From an uncultured Clostridia bacterium (GTDB lineage: Bacteria; Bacillota; Clostridia; TANB77; CAG-508), in the NCBI GenBank assembly GCA_934167305.1, contig CAKPKQ010000013.1:1-30753 (forward strand): a DNA stretch of 30,753 bases, in the 5' to 3' direction. A model generated the notes under the pieces. The model did no database searches and was not told the origin of the DNA. It saw only the letters and a program-made list of their open reading frames with translations. This document shows, in pieces, positions 22,587 through 30,753 of this stretch (positions are counted from its first letter, which is position 1; the number at the start of each line of letters is the position of its first letter). Position numbers and translations under genes: made by a program.

Positions 22587-25316
22587 ATGAAAGTTTTTAC
22601 TAAAAAAGGGATAACTCAAAAGATAATTTTAGCAGTAATATTAGTAACACTGTGCAATTTTATATTTCCGATGTATTCAAGAGCTGATATAGGAGGTATA
22701 CTATTTAATCCGATTGTAGAATTAGTTACATCAGTTGGAGATTCAATATTAGCAATACTTCAAAGCTATTTATATAATGGAAAGCTTAATATAAAGGCTG
22801 GATTAGGAAGCATTTTTATGGGGGCTGGCTACTTTAAAACTGTTCAAAACGATGGGTATAAAGATTTTGAAGAAATGAGATTTTCAGATCCAAACGGAGT
22901 TGCAGTTGAAATTGATTCAGATGAATTTGATAAGATTGATGTTCTCTCAATAGCTACTCTTATAATTTCACCTACTGCAGGAGCTGTTGCAATAATTGCT
23001 GACGCTTTGATTGACAATAACTGGCTAGTACCTACTGTTCAATATTCAGTAGATAAGATATTTTCTGGAAAGATACCGGCATTTGATATAAATTTTATAA
23101 ATCCGAATCAATACAATGGAGATGCGAACAAACAAGGTGCATCTATTGCTATTGCGATAACAAAAACAATAGGAAAATGGTATGTAGCATTAAGAAACTT
23201 AGCTATTGTAATATTGCTTTCAGTTTTAGTCTATTCAGGAATTAGAATTGTAATAAGTAGTTCTGCAGATGATAGAGCAAAATACAAAGAAAGAGCTATA
23301 GACTGGTTAATAGCAATGTGCTTAATATTCTTTATGCACTATATTATGGCATTTATATTACAAATGATAGATGTGTTAAATGAAACTATTGGGCAGGACA
23401 TTTCTTCAATACCAGTAAAAATAAGCAATGGTATCCAATATAATACTGATTTAATGGGATTGGTAAGACTACAAGTTCAATATAAAGACTTTACACCAAA
23501 GGTAATTTATTTGATTTTATATATAGCATTACTTGTATATACATGTAAATATACATGGGTATATCTAAAAAGAACAGTAACAATGGCCTTTTTAACAATT
23601 ATTGCGCCATTAGTTGCAATGACATATCCAATAGACAAAATTAGTGATGGAAAAGCACAAGCCTTTAATGCATGGCTAAAAGAATATATTTTTACTGCTT
23701 TATTGCAACCTTTTCATTTGATTATATATACTGTTTTAGTTGGGTCTGCGATAGACCTTGCTGTTAAAAATCCACTTTATGCTATAATGGTAATAGCATT
23801 TATGGGGCCTGCAGAAAAAATGTTAAGAAAATTCTTTGGATTTGATAAAGCATCAACACCAGGAATGCTTAGTCAAGCAGGTGCAATGTTTGGTGGAGCA
23901 GCGGCATGGAATGCAATAAAAAAAGGAGTTGGTGTTGTTGCTGGTAAGGCATCACAAGGTGGAAAACCATCTGGTGGAAATAATAATGTAAGAACAGCAA
24001 CATCATATGAAAATAAAAATTCTCCAAGCCCATATGAAGGATTTGATAAGCCACAAGAACAGCGTCAAGTTGAAGGTGGCAGAGATGAGAGCTCGAATGA
24101 AAGAAGAAAAGTTAATGTTGAAAAAACAACTGAAGATACATATGACTCTAATACACAACATTCATTCACAAGTGGAGACGATAATAGTAGTACATCAGAT
24201 AATTATCCACAAGATGATGGTAATTGGGATAACAATGATATGTATTTAAATCCAGATAAATACTGGAATGATACGCAAGATGAAAAAGATAAGCCACAAG
24301 AACTTGAAAATAAAGATAAACCACAAGAATCTGAAAATGGTGAGCAAAATTCAGAACAAATTAGAACAAAAGATGAAAATTCAACAGAGCAAGAAGAGCA
24401 ACAATCAACAGAGACGGAATCTAGAAATTCAAATTTAGAAGGACAAGAAGAAAAAGCAAATAAAAATAGATTGTTAAATGCAATTCGTAGAAATATGTTC
24501 TTGACTCCAGTAGGCAGAGGGGTTAAGAAACAAATAAAAAATACAGTAGATAGTAAATTCGCTAATGGAAACTGGAAGAGAACACTAAAAAATGGTGGCG
24601 TAAAAGCTGCAAAATTAGCAGGAAGATTGGCAGTAGCTGGAACGATGGGAGCAATAGGTGTTGGAGTTGGAATAGCAGGTGATGACTTAGATGATGTGTT
24701 GAAATTTGGTGGAGCAGGAGCTGTACTTGGATATACAACTGCACCAGCAGTTGGCAAGAAAGTAACTAATAGTAAACTTGGTAAATCAATAAGTTCTGAA
24801 GTTGGAAAAGCATATTATGGTTCTGATAATGCTGCAAGTGTTGCAAAATTAGAGAATGAGTTACGTACTTCAGGTGAACTTAGAGATTGGTCTCAAGAGA
24901 CATTTTTGGATGATGATGGAAATAAACGTGAAGGAAAAGAATTAAATGAGTTAGAGGATAGAGCAATAGGGCATTATGTGGATGGATTCACAGATAAAGG
25001 TGAAATAAAGAAGGTAATGAAGTTAGAGGACAAAATGAGAAAAGAATTAGCAGGCAATTTACCAAAATCAGAAAGAAATCAGGAGAAAGTAATTAATGAA
25101 ATAAATGAGAAAGCAAGAATAATGTCTGAAACAGCAGGAAAAATGGCTAAAGACGTTGACCCTAAAAAACTTTCAGATCCAAAATATGTGTCTCAACAAC
25201 TAGAAAGGTTTAAAAAAGGAATTAAAGGAGCAAATAAAGATCTAAGCGATGCAGAAGTTACAAATAATGCAACTCAAATGATGAATTACATAATGTCATA
25301 TTATAAACAACCTTAA
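22587..25316 (+). CDS. VirB6/TrbL-like channel protein with long soluble C-terminal half
   Basis: Protein of 909 residues. The N-terminal hydrophobic segment (about 10-30) is signal-like. Further transmembrane helices lie at about 205-228, 239-262, 305-327, 331-348, 368-392 and 395-412, the polytopic core expected for VirB6/TrbL. Residues 440-630 are a low-complexity linker rich in Gln, Asn, Glu, Lys and Ser (for example DKPQELENKDKPQESENG). Then comes a glycine-rich stretch (about 676-725) and a charged helical end. VirB6 homologues are often about 300 residues, so over half of this one is extra. GGGGGAAG lies before the ATG, nine bases after the VirB4 stop. Confidence 0.78.
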   Translation: MKVFTKKGITQKIILAVILVTLCNFIFPMYSRADIGGILFNPIVELVTSVGDSILAILQSYLYNGKLNIKAGLGSIFMGAGYFKTVQNDGYKDFEEMRFSDPNGVAVEIDSDEFDKIDVLSIATLIISPTAGAVAIIADALIDNNWLVPTVQYSVDKIFSGKIPAFDINFINPNQYNGDANKQGASIAIAITKTIGKWYVALRNLAIVILLSVLVYSGIRIVISSSADDRAKYKERAIDWLIAMCLIFFMHYIMAFILQMIDVLNETIGQDISSIPVKISNGIQYNTDLMGLVRLQVQYKDFTPKVIYLILYIALLVYTCKYTWVYLKRTVTMAFLTIIAPLVAMTYPIDKISDGKAQAFNAWLKEYIFTALLQPFHLIIYTVLVGSAIDLAVKNPLYAIMVIAFMGPAEKMLRKFFGFDKASTPGMLSQAGAMFGGAAAWNAIKKGVGVVAGKASQGGKPSGGNNNVRTATSYENKNSPSPYEGFDKPQEQRQVEGGRDESSNERRKVNVEKTTEDTYDSNTQHSFTSGDDNSSTSDNYPQDDGNWDNNDMYLNPDKYWNDTQDEKDKPQELENKDKPQESENGEQNSEQIRTKDENSTEQEEQQSTETESRNSNLEGQEEKANKNRLLNAIRRNMFLTPVGRGVKKQIKNTVDSKFANGNWKRTLKNGGVKAAKLAGRLAVAGTMGAIGVGVGIAGDDLDDVLKFGGAGAVLGYTTAPAVGKKVTNSKLGKSISSEVGKAYYGSDNAASVAKLENELRTSGELRDWSQETFLDDDGNKREGKELNELEDRAIGHYVDGFTDKGEIKKVMKLEDKMRKELAGNLPKSERNQEKVINEINEKARIMSETAGKMAKDVDPKKLSDPKYVSQQLERFKKGIKGANKDLSDAEVTNNATQMMNYIMSYYKQP

Positions 25317-25349
25317 TATAAATAATAAAAATAGGAGGCTATGATTGCA

Positions 25350-26264
25350 ATGAAAAAAATTATTAGATACTGGAACCAGAACAGGAGGCAAATAATAATT
25401 GTAATTGCAATTATAGCTTTTGCTATTTTTGCACTAAAAGTTATAAATAGTTTACTAGATAATTCAGTGGGATATAATAACGATACAAATATATCTAAAG
25501 TTGAAGATGTAACAAAGCCAAATAAATCTGCAATAACAGGTGAAACAATTCCAGAGGAAACGGTTGAAAAAAATTCTGACTTGGTTAAAAAATTTATTAA
25601 TTATTGCAATAACAAAGAAATAGAAAAGGCATATAATTTATTAACAGATGATTGCAAATCAGAATTCAATAATGATGTATATAAATTTAGAGACAATTAT
25701 TTTAATAATATATTTGGTACACCTAAATCATATAGTTTAGAACTATGGGGGAATGAATCTGGGTATTATACATATAAAATAACATATTATGAAAATAATT
25801 TATTAGCAACAGGTGGACAAAGTCTAAATAATAATATAGAAGACTATATAACAATAACCAGAAAGAATGGAGAAGATAAGCTTAATATCGGATGTTTTAT
25901 AAAAAAACAGGATATTAATAAAACTAAAAGTTCAGATAATATAGATATAACGATAAATAATAGAAGAGTTTATAAAAGCTATGAAAAATATATAGTTACA
26001 ATAAAAAATAATGGTACAAGCAACATAACAATTAGTGATGGAAAAAATAATAGTGATATATGTATTATAGACAATAATAATACTAAATATGTTTCATATA
26101 TCTCAGAGATACTTGACAACAAATTAACAATAGAGCCAGGAAGGCAAACACAATTAGAAATTAAATTTAATAAAATATATAATTCATATAAATTTATAAA
26201 ACAAATGGAATTTAGTAATATAAAAAAAGAAAATAAAAAACTTAATATAAAAATAAATTACTAA
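25350..26264 (+). CDS. Membrane-anchored extracytoplasmic protein, possible VirB8/TcpC-like
   Basis: Protein of 304 residues: a positive N terminus (KKIIRYWNQNRRQ), one transmembrane helix (about 15-32), a short linker, then an extracytoplasmic region. The segment LVKKFINYCNNKEIEKAYNL, with LTDDCKSEF after it, has the helix pattern seen at the start of NTF2-like domains (VirB8, TcpC). The last 110 residues look like an Asn-rich beta domain. I do not recognise a specific family; the VirB8-like idea rests on topology and position. The ATG at 25341 is only 2 bases from AGGAGG, so the ATG at 25350 is preferred. Its end is linked to the duplicated segment near 30600. Confidence 0.55.
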   Translation: MKKIIRYWNQNRRQIIIVIAIIAFAIFALKVINSLLDNSVGYNNDTNISKVEDVTKPNKSAITGETIPEETVEKNSDLVKKFINYCNNKEIEKAYNLLTDDCKSEFNNDVYKFRDNYFNNIFGTPKSYSLELWGNESGYYTYKITYYENNLLATGGQSLNNNIEDYITITRKNGEDKLNIGCFIKKQDINKTKSSDNIDITINNRRVYKSYEKYIVTIKNNGTSNITISDGKNNSDICIIDNNNTKYVSYISEILDNKLTIEPGRQTQLEIKFNKIYNSYKFIKQMEFSNIKKENKKLNIKINY

Positions 26265-26277
26265 AAGAGGTAATAAA

Positions 26278-29112
26278 ATGGATGAGGAACAAAAGGAGCC
26301 AAAAGACCAAGAAATTCAGCAAAATATTCAAGACACTAAAGATATGGTAAAAGATGGAGCCAGTTTAGCAAAAAATGCATCAACAGGAAATGTTTTAGGT
26401 GCTGTAAAAGATGGAGTAAAACTTTTAGGAAACAAAAAAGTCAGAAGGACGATACTTGTAATATTATTAATACCAATAGTTGTTATAGTTGCAATTGCAG
26501 CATCTGTATTTGCAATATTTGACAAGATTGGAGATGCGATTCAAGGAGTTATAGATTCAATAATCAATTTCTTTAATCCAGAAGAAGAGTGGGATGGTAC
26601 AATAGAAGTAAGTGATGAAGATGTACAGGCAATTATAGAGAGTATTAAGTCCCAGAATATAGATCTGGATGACCTGAAACTTCTGGGTGACTTAGATACT
26701 ACAGGGTTAACAGAAGAAGAAATTGAAGAAAAGAAAAAGGAAGCTCAAGAAAAATATATAAAGAAATTTTTTGAAGCAGAACTTACAACATCTACATTAT
26801 ATGCAAATAAAACAAAAGTTGCAGGTAAAACATATGGTACAGTTTATGTGTATAGAACTTTAGATGGACAAGATACAGAAAATGCAACATTATTAACATA
26901 TATGAAATATAAAGAAATGGAAGAAAAGGCATCAAAGGGAAAAATTGATAGCATAAAAAAATATTATTCAATAGATTCAGAAGGGAAACTTGCTATACCT
27001 GCATGGAAAACTACAACAATGTACAATCCAGAGACATCTACAACTTCAGGAAATGGTTCAACAGAAGTAATTTTAAAACACGTTGATTATAGAAGTGCAA
27101 TATCACAATATACAACACCTACAACATTTTTTATATATTTAGCAATGGTGTCACAAAATCCAGAATTTGTATCAGCAGTTACAGAACTTGTAAAAGATAG
27201 TAAAATAGATTTGACTATAATTGATACTATAACAACAGAAACTGATTCGGTAGAAGAATCTTATACATTAAATGAAATCAAAGCTGACAGAACCAGAAAT
27301 TCAAAGAATTTAACGGAATCAATTACAACCGAAACAACTACACATACACCTTCACCGCAAATAACATATGTAAAAACATGGTTTTGTGAGCAAGAAATTA
27401 AATGTAGTTCAGAAACTGTAACTGACGCTGATGAAACAGAAGTAGTAGAAAAAGAAGATGAACCAGAACCACCTGCATCTGATACTGGAAAAGTAACTTG
27501 GAAAACAAACCAAAAAACAACTACAACCAAAAGTGTAAAAAGAACAATTTATAAAGAAACATATAGAAGTGATGTGACAGATAGAACAGGAGAAAAAGGA
27601 GATCAAGGAGTAACAACTGACTCATTTAAAAATGATAAAAAAGAAGTTAAAGATGATTTTAAACTTGATGAAAATAGTAGATTTTTAGGACTTATAGATA
27701 ATAAATTTAGAATACCAAATTCAAAACGTTATGAGATAGCAGGAGTAAATAACTTAAAAAGTGGAGCAACCTGGCTATTTGGATTATTACAAAAAGACTA
27801 TAAACTACAAAATCTTGAACAAGTAATGAGACTTGTTATGCAAAAATATACAGGAAAAGATTATGGAGTTAGCAATTTAGATTGGGATATATTTGAAATA
27901 CCAGATTTTATAGACATAAGTGATGGAATATCAGGTGGTGATGGAAGCTCATCAGGTTCAAATTCATCTTCAAATGATTTACTTAGAAAATATATTCATA
28001 AATGGGAAAATCCAAAAGGAGCACCAACAAATGCTGATGGTACAAAATATATTATTATAGATGATGGTGCTGGAAACCCTGCAGTAGGTTATGGAGTTGA
28101 CATTGAAAATAGTGGTTATAAACAAAAGTTTATAGATGCAGGATATCCAACAACAGTAGGTGGTGAAGTTGATGTTGATTTTGTTGATGCAATTGAAAAT
28201 GAAATTATAAATAAAAATAAGAGAGAGATAGAATCAACTACATCGGGATTAAATTTAGCTGATTATCAAATAAATGCACTAGTTTCTAGAATGTATAACT
28301 GTGGAACATGGGGAGCAGTATCAGAAAAAAGAGGAAATCCAAGCAGAAATTTTGTGGATTCATATAATGCATATTGGAATGAAGAAACAGATAATCTTTA
28401 TAAAATAAACGAAAATGCAACTTCTGGAGATTTTAATCATAGTTTATATGTGCAATTTATGTCTAGACCTGTAACAGCAAATAATGGTCAATATATGGCA
28501 GGATTAGAAAACAGAAGAAAATCAGAATGGACATTATTTCAAACAGGTTATTATGATGTATTGGGAGTCAGACATGCATCTTTTTCGGGTGATACTGTAA
28601 AGTCGGCACAATATAACTTCCCACACTACTTACAAAATGATTATCCAGGACCATACGGAACTTCTACAATACCTTCTTCAGGGTGTGGGCCAACAAGTTT
28701 AGCAATGATTTTAGCAGGAGTAAAAAACGATCCATCAATAAACCCTTGGACAGTTGTTGCAAATCTTAAAATTTATTGGCCAGATGGGAGGTATTATGTA
28801 CCAGGGCAAGGCTCAAGCCATATTATATTTGGAAATGATTTTGTATACAAGTATTATGGTGTAACATCAGATCCATGCTATCCAAATGAAACACAGGCTT
28901 TAAAGGCACTAGAAGCCGGGTACCCAATAATAGGTGGAGAAGATGGGCATATATTAGCAATAGTACCAGTTACAGCAGAAGAAAGAGCACAAGGTTATAA
29001 ATTTCGCATAATGGATTCAGCAAGAGGACATGATGGATTATATAAATCAGTAGCTGATGCAAATAAAAGGGTTATTGGCTATTTAAGATTTACAGCAATT
29101 ATTAAACCTTAA
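26278..29112 (+). CDS. Conjugation cell-wall hydrolase: GH24 muramidase plus C39-like peptidase
   Basis: Protein of 944 residues. A cytoplasmic head (1-56) is followed by a transmembrane helix (about 57-83) and a long Thr/Glu/Lys-rich extracytoplasmic region (about 90-565). Residues 566-760 form a lysozyme-like domain: E577 in HKWENPKG is the likely catalytic acid, followed by AVGYGVD, ALVSRMYNCGTWG and the GH24 end motif GLENRRKSEWTLF. Residues 776-944 form a C39/papain-like peptidase: C803 in SSGCGPTSLAMI, H891 in EDGHILAIVPV and D913 in IMDSARG. Such proteins open the cell wall for the conjugation channel (the VirB1 role). AAAAGAGGT precedes the ATG. A near-identical start lies 4357 bases downstream. 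Confidence 0.85.
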   Translation: MDEEQKEPKDQEIQQNIQDTKDMVKDGASLAKNASTGNVLGAVKDGVKLLGNKKVRRTILVILLIPIVVIVAIAASVFAIFDKIGDAIQGVIDSIINFFNPEEEWDGTIEVSDEDVQAIIESIKSQNIDLDDLKLLGDLDTTGLTEEEIEEKKKEAQEKYIKKFFEAELTTSTLYANKTKVAGKTYGTVYVYRTLDGQDTENATLLTYMKYKEMEEKASKGKIDSIKKYYSIDSEGKLAIPAWKTTTMYNPETSTTSGNGSTEVILKHVDYRSAISQYTTPTTFFIYLAMVSQNPEFVSAVTELVKDSKIDLTIIDTITTETDSVEESYTLNEIKADRTRNSKNLTESITTETTTHTPSPQITYVKTWFCEQEIKCSSETVTDADETEVVEKEDEPEPPASDTGKVTWKTNQKTTTTKSVKRTIYKETYRSDVTDRTGEKGDQGVTTDSFKNDKKEVKDDFKLDENSRFLGLIDNKFRIPNSKRYEIAGVNNLKSGATWLFGLLQKDYKLQNLEQVMRLVMQKYTGKDYGVSNLDWDIFEIPDFIDISDGISGGDGSSSGSNSSSNDLLRKYIHKWENPKGAPTNADGTKYIIIDDGAGNPAVGYGVDIENSGYKQKFIDAGYPTTVGGEVDVDFVDAIENEIINKNKREIESTTSGLNLADYQINALVSRMYNCGTWGAVSEKRGNPSRNFVDSYNAYWNEETDNLYKINENATSGDFNHSLYVQFMSRPVTANNGQYMAGLENRRKSEWTLFQTGYYDVLGVRHASFSGDTVKSAQYNFPHYLQNDYPGPYGTSTIPSSGCGPTSLAMILAGVKNDPSINPWTVVANLKIYWPDGRYYVPGQGSSHIIFGNDFVYKYYGVTSDPCYPNETQALKALEAGYPIIGGEDGHILAIVPVTAEERAQGYKFRIMDSARGHDGLYKSVADANKRVIGYLRFTAIIKP

Positions 29113-29126
29113 AAAGGAGAGTTTTA

Positions 29127-30452
29127 ATGAAGAAATGGATAATAGCTATATGTGTAATAATATTAATTTTGAGTGTAATTTTAATATGTTTATATTCAAA
29201 AAAAGAAGAGATTAATCAAGAACTTGGCCAACATTTTGAAATTGAAAAGGAGTATTCTAAAGTTATACATACTGTATCAGATAAAGACAACTATTATGCT
29301 GTAAAAAAGTGTATAACAAAATTTTACCTAAACTATTCAGACATATATAACATTGAAAACAAAGTAAAAATAATTGATGAGGAGACAAAAGAGTCTATAA
29401 AAGAAGCAAAACAAGAAGCTGTAAAAGCAACATATAGTATGTTTTCACCTAAATACTTGAAATTAAATAACATTACAGAAGAAAATTTAGCAGAAAAATT
29501 AAAGGAGCAAAAAAAGTCAACAGTTGACATAACTCAAATGTATGTTAGTGAAAAAGATAGTAGAATGGCGGTTTACTTTGTTAAAGGTTATTTAATGGAT
29601 GAAAGTAGCAATTCTGAATTTTATATAATGATAGAATTGGATGCAACTAATCGTACTTTTAATGTATTTCTTGAGGATTATATCAATATTAAATATCCAA
29701 ATATAAAACTTGGAGATGATATAAGCATTGAGTTTGATGATCAAATTGAGCAAAATAGTTATAACGCTTATCAACTTGATGTAATTAGTGAAAAAACATA
29801 TATTTCAGATATGTTTGATAATTATAAAAACGAATTATTATTTAATACTGAATTAGCATATAGCAAATTAGATGAAGAATACAAACAAAAGAAATTTGAA
29901 AATATAGATGAATTTAAAAAATATTTAAAAACAAATACTAAAAATATTGTTGTGATGCAACCAAGTAAGTTTAATAAGGAAAAAAGGGATGACTATACTC
30001 AATATATATGCATAGATAATTCAGGAAAATATTATATTTTTAGAGAGAAAGGGGCAATGAACTATACAGTGTTTTTAGACTCATATACAGCTGATTTGCC
30101 AGAATTTATACAAAAATATGAGAGCGCAACAGATGAAGGAAAAATAACCTTGAATTTACAAAAATGCTTTGAAGCAATAAATAACCAAGACTATGATTAT
30201 GTATATAAAAAATTAGATCCAACATTTAAGGCTAACAACTTTAGTAGTAAAGAAATTTTTAACAAATATATGAAAGCAAATTTCTTTACAAGTAATAAAG
30301 CAAGAGCAAATAATGGTAAAAAGCAGGGAGATATATACACATATGATGTAACAATTTCAGATAAAACAGGGAAAGATAGTAAAACATTTAAAAAGACATT
30401 TGTAATGCAACTAAAAGAAGGAACAGATTTTGTAATGTCATTTGGAATTTAA
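29127..30452 (+). CDS. Membrane-anchored protein, possible TcpC/VirB8-like, unknown
   Basis: Protein of 441 residues with an N-terminal transmembrane helix (about 4-24) and a large extracytoplasmic part. Two regions have an NTF2-like look: one after the membrane (YAVKKCITKFYLNYSD, about 55-190) and one at the C terminus (LNLQKCFEAINNQDYDYVYK, then KLDPTFKANNFSSKEIFNKY and a beta-rich end). A transmembrane anchor with two such domains is the plan of TcpC of Gram-positive conjugation systems. I infer this from layout only. AAAAGGAGAG gives a good start 14 bases after the hydrolase gene. A terminator follows. Confidence 0.55.
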   Translation: MKKWIIAICVIILILSVILICLYSKKEEINQELGQHFEIEKEYSKVIHTVSDKDNYYAVKKCITKFYLNYSDIYNIENKVKIIDEETKESIKEAKQEAVKATYSMFSPKYLKLNNITEENLAEKLKEQKKSTVDITQMYVSEKDSRMAVYFVKGYLMDESSNSEFYIMIELDATNRTFNVFLEDYINIKYPNIKLGDDISIEFDDQIEQNSYNAYQLDVISEKTYISDMFDNYKNELLFNTELAYSKLDEEYKQKKFENIDEFKKYLKTNTKNIVVMQPSKFNKEKRDDYTQYICIDNSGKYYIFREKGAMNYTVFLDSYTADLPEFIQKYESATDEGKITLNLQKCFEAINNQDYDYVYKKLDPTFKANNFSSKEIFNKYMKANFFTSNKARANNGKKQGDIYTYDVTISDKTGKDSKTFKKTFVMQLKEGTDFVMSFGI

Positions 30453-30460
30453 AAGCAATC

Positions 30461-30489
30461 AAAAACGTGGGCATTGGTCCACGCTTTTT
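30461..30489 (+). terminator. Terminator of the channel operon
   Basis: AAAAACGTGG pairs with CCACG-C-TTTTT with a single bulged C and loop GCATTGGT. The right arm itself carries the T run. Confidence 0.8.
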
Positions 30490-30500
30490 GAATTAAAAAC

Positions 30501-30529
30501 TAGCAATTATTTTATGGCTATGATATAAT
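30501..30529 (+). promoter_or_regulatory. Promoter for the second hydrolase copy
   Basis: Extended -10 TGATATAAT (30521-30529) with a poor -35 (TAGCAA). It lies between the terminator and the duplicated gene start. Confidence 0.45.
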
Positions 30530-30597
30530 AAAAGTGTAAGTAAATTTTTATATAAAGACAATAAAAGATTTGTAATATTAAACAAATGAATGAAAAA

Positions 30598-30753
30598 ATT
30601 AATATAAAAATAAATTACTAAAAGAGGTGATAAAATGGATGAAGAACAAAAAGAACCAAAAGGCCAAGAAATTCAACAAAATATTCAAGACACTAAAGAT
30701 ATGGTAAAAGATGGAGCCAGTTTAGCAAAAAATGCATCAACAGGAAATGTTTT
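30598..30753 (+). repeat. Second copy of a 4357-bp-spaced direct repeat (continues past the window)
   Basis: It matches the region starting near 26240 over at least 155 bases with about six substitutions and one missing base. The final 77 bases (30677-30753) are identical to 26320-26396. The copy begins inside the last codons of the 304-residue gene (the ...LNIKINY end), so a fragment of that gene came along. Confidence 0.93.
30635..30753 (+). CDS. Second copy of the hydrolase gene, 5' part only (cut by window end)
   Basis: It starts with MDEEQKEPKGQEIQQNIQ and continues like the protein encoded at 26278; of the 39 residues visible only residue 10 differs (Gly instead of Asp). AAAAGAGGTG precedes the ATG. 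Several of the base changes fall in third codon positions (GAG/GAA, AAG/AAA, CAG/CAA), which suggests that the copy is still under protein-level selection or is young. Whether it carries the muramidase and peptidase domains cannot be seen. Confidence 0.85.
   Translation, partial: MDEEQKEPKGQEIQQNIQDTKDMVKDGASLAKNASTGNV

Noticed and set aside
24203..24757. Long open frame on the - strand inside the VirB6-like gene
   Set aside because: It is antisense to the low-complexity linker, rich in Ser, Cys, Phe and Pro as expected for a shadow, and has no ribosome site or promoter.
17500..30753. Defined ends (att sites) of an integrative conjugative element
   Set aside because: No tRNA, integrase or convincing flanking direct repeat is in the window; the 4357-bp repeat is an internal gene duplication.

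Overview
This is a very AT-rich window from a Gram-positive anaerobe, most likely a spore-forming member of the Clostridia (Bacillota). The signs are AGGAGG-type ribosome sites before almost every gene, heavy AGA and ATA codon use, a Spo0E-like phosphatase, an oxygen-sensitive class III ribonucleotide reductase (NrdD/NrdG) and a Gram-positive-style conjugation apparatus with a PrgI protein. The standard stop codons are used. No rRNA, tRNA, CRISPR array or transposase gene was seen.

Layout. (1) 1-2870: the end of an ABC uptake operon (a substrate-binding protein), a metallo-beta-lactamase-fold hydrolase, a DUF3592 membrane protein and a tiny membrane protein. (2) 2922-8682: a TetR repressor divergent from an export operon (MMPL/RND transporter, a secreted YhgE/Pip-like coiled-coil protein, a DUF308 membrane protein). 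Three TGAC-N5-GTCA operators lie in the divergent promoter region, and a 158-bp hairpin element lies between the first two operon genes. (3) 8683-13140: nrdD and nrdG, separated by a palindromic element with two covarying hairpins, then a divergent prs (PRPP synthetase). (4) 13165-13956: a consensus promoter, rpsU (S21) and a yqeY homologue. (5) 13990-14324: a compact locus that is not obvious from long reading frames. A roughly 77-nt RNA on the + strand faces a 30-codon gene on the - strand, each with its own promoter and terminator. A direct repeat makes the RNA antisense to the small gene's start region, and the two terminator loops are exactly complementary. This is the architecture of a type I toxin-antitoxin system of the par/Fst kind, but the peptide does not resemble any toxin I recognise. 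It is the best candidate here for an undescribed system. (6) 14379-17060: a YfmF/YfmH-type pair of M16 peptidase-like proteins. (7) 17127-17492: a Spo0E-like gene with Spo0A-box-like sites upstream. (8) 17518-30753 (runs off the window): a type IV secretion / conjugation cluster with three paralogous pilin-like proteins, PrgI, a membrane-anchored VirB4 N-domain-like protein, a VirB4-type ATPase with a short N-terminal region, a VirB6/TrbL-like protein with a very long C-terminal half, two membrane-anchored proteins that may be VirB8/TcpC-like, and a GH24 muramidase + C39-like peptidase. The window ends inside a second copy of the hydrolase gene, 4357 bp downstream of the first.

How the genes work together. 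Regions 2 and 8 are coherent machines: a repressor-controlled envelope exporter, and a conjugation channel with its own wall hydrolase. NrdD, NrdG and Prs are all linked to nucleotide supply. The relaxase, coupling protein and integrase expected for a full conjugative element are not in the window, so its boundaries and mobility cannot be judged here.
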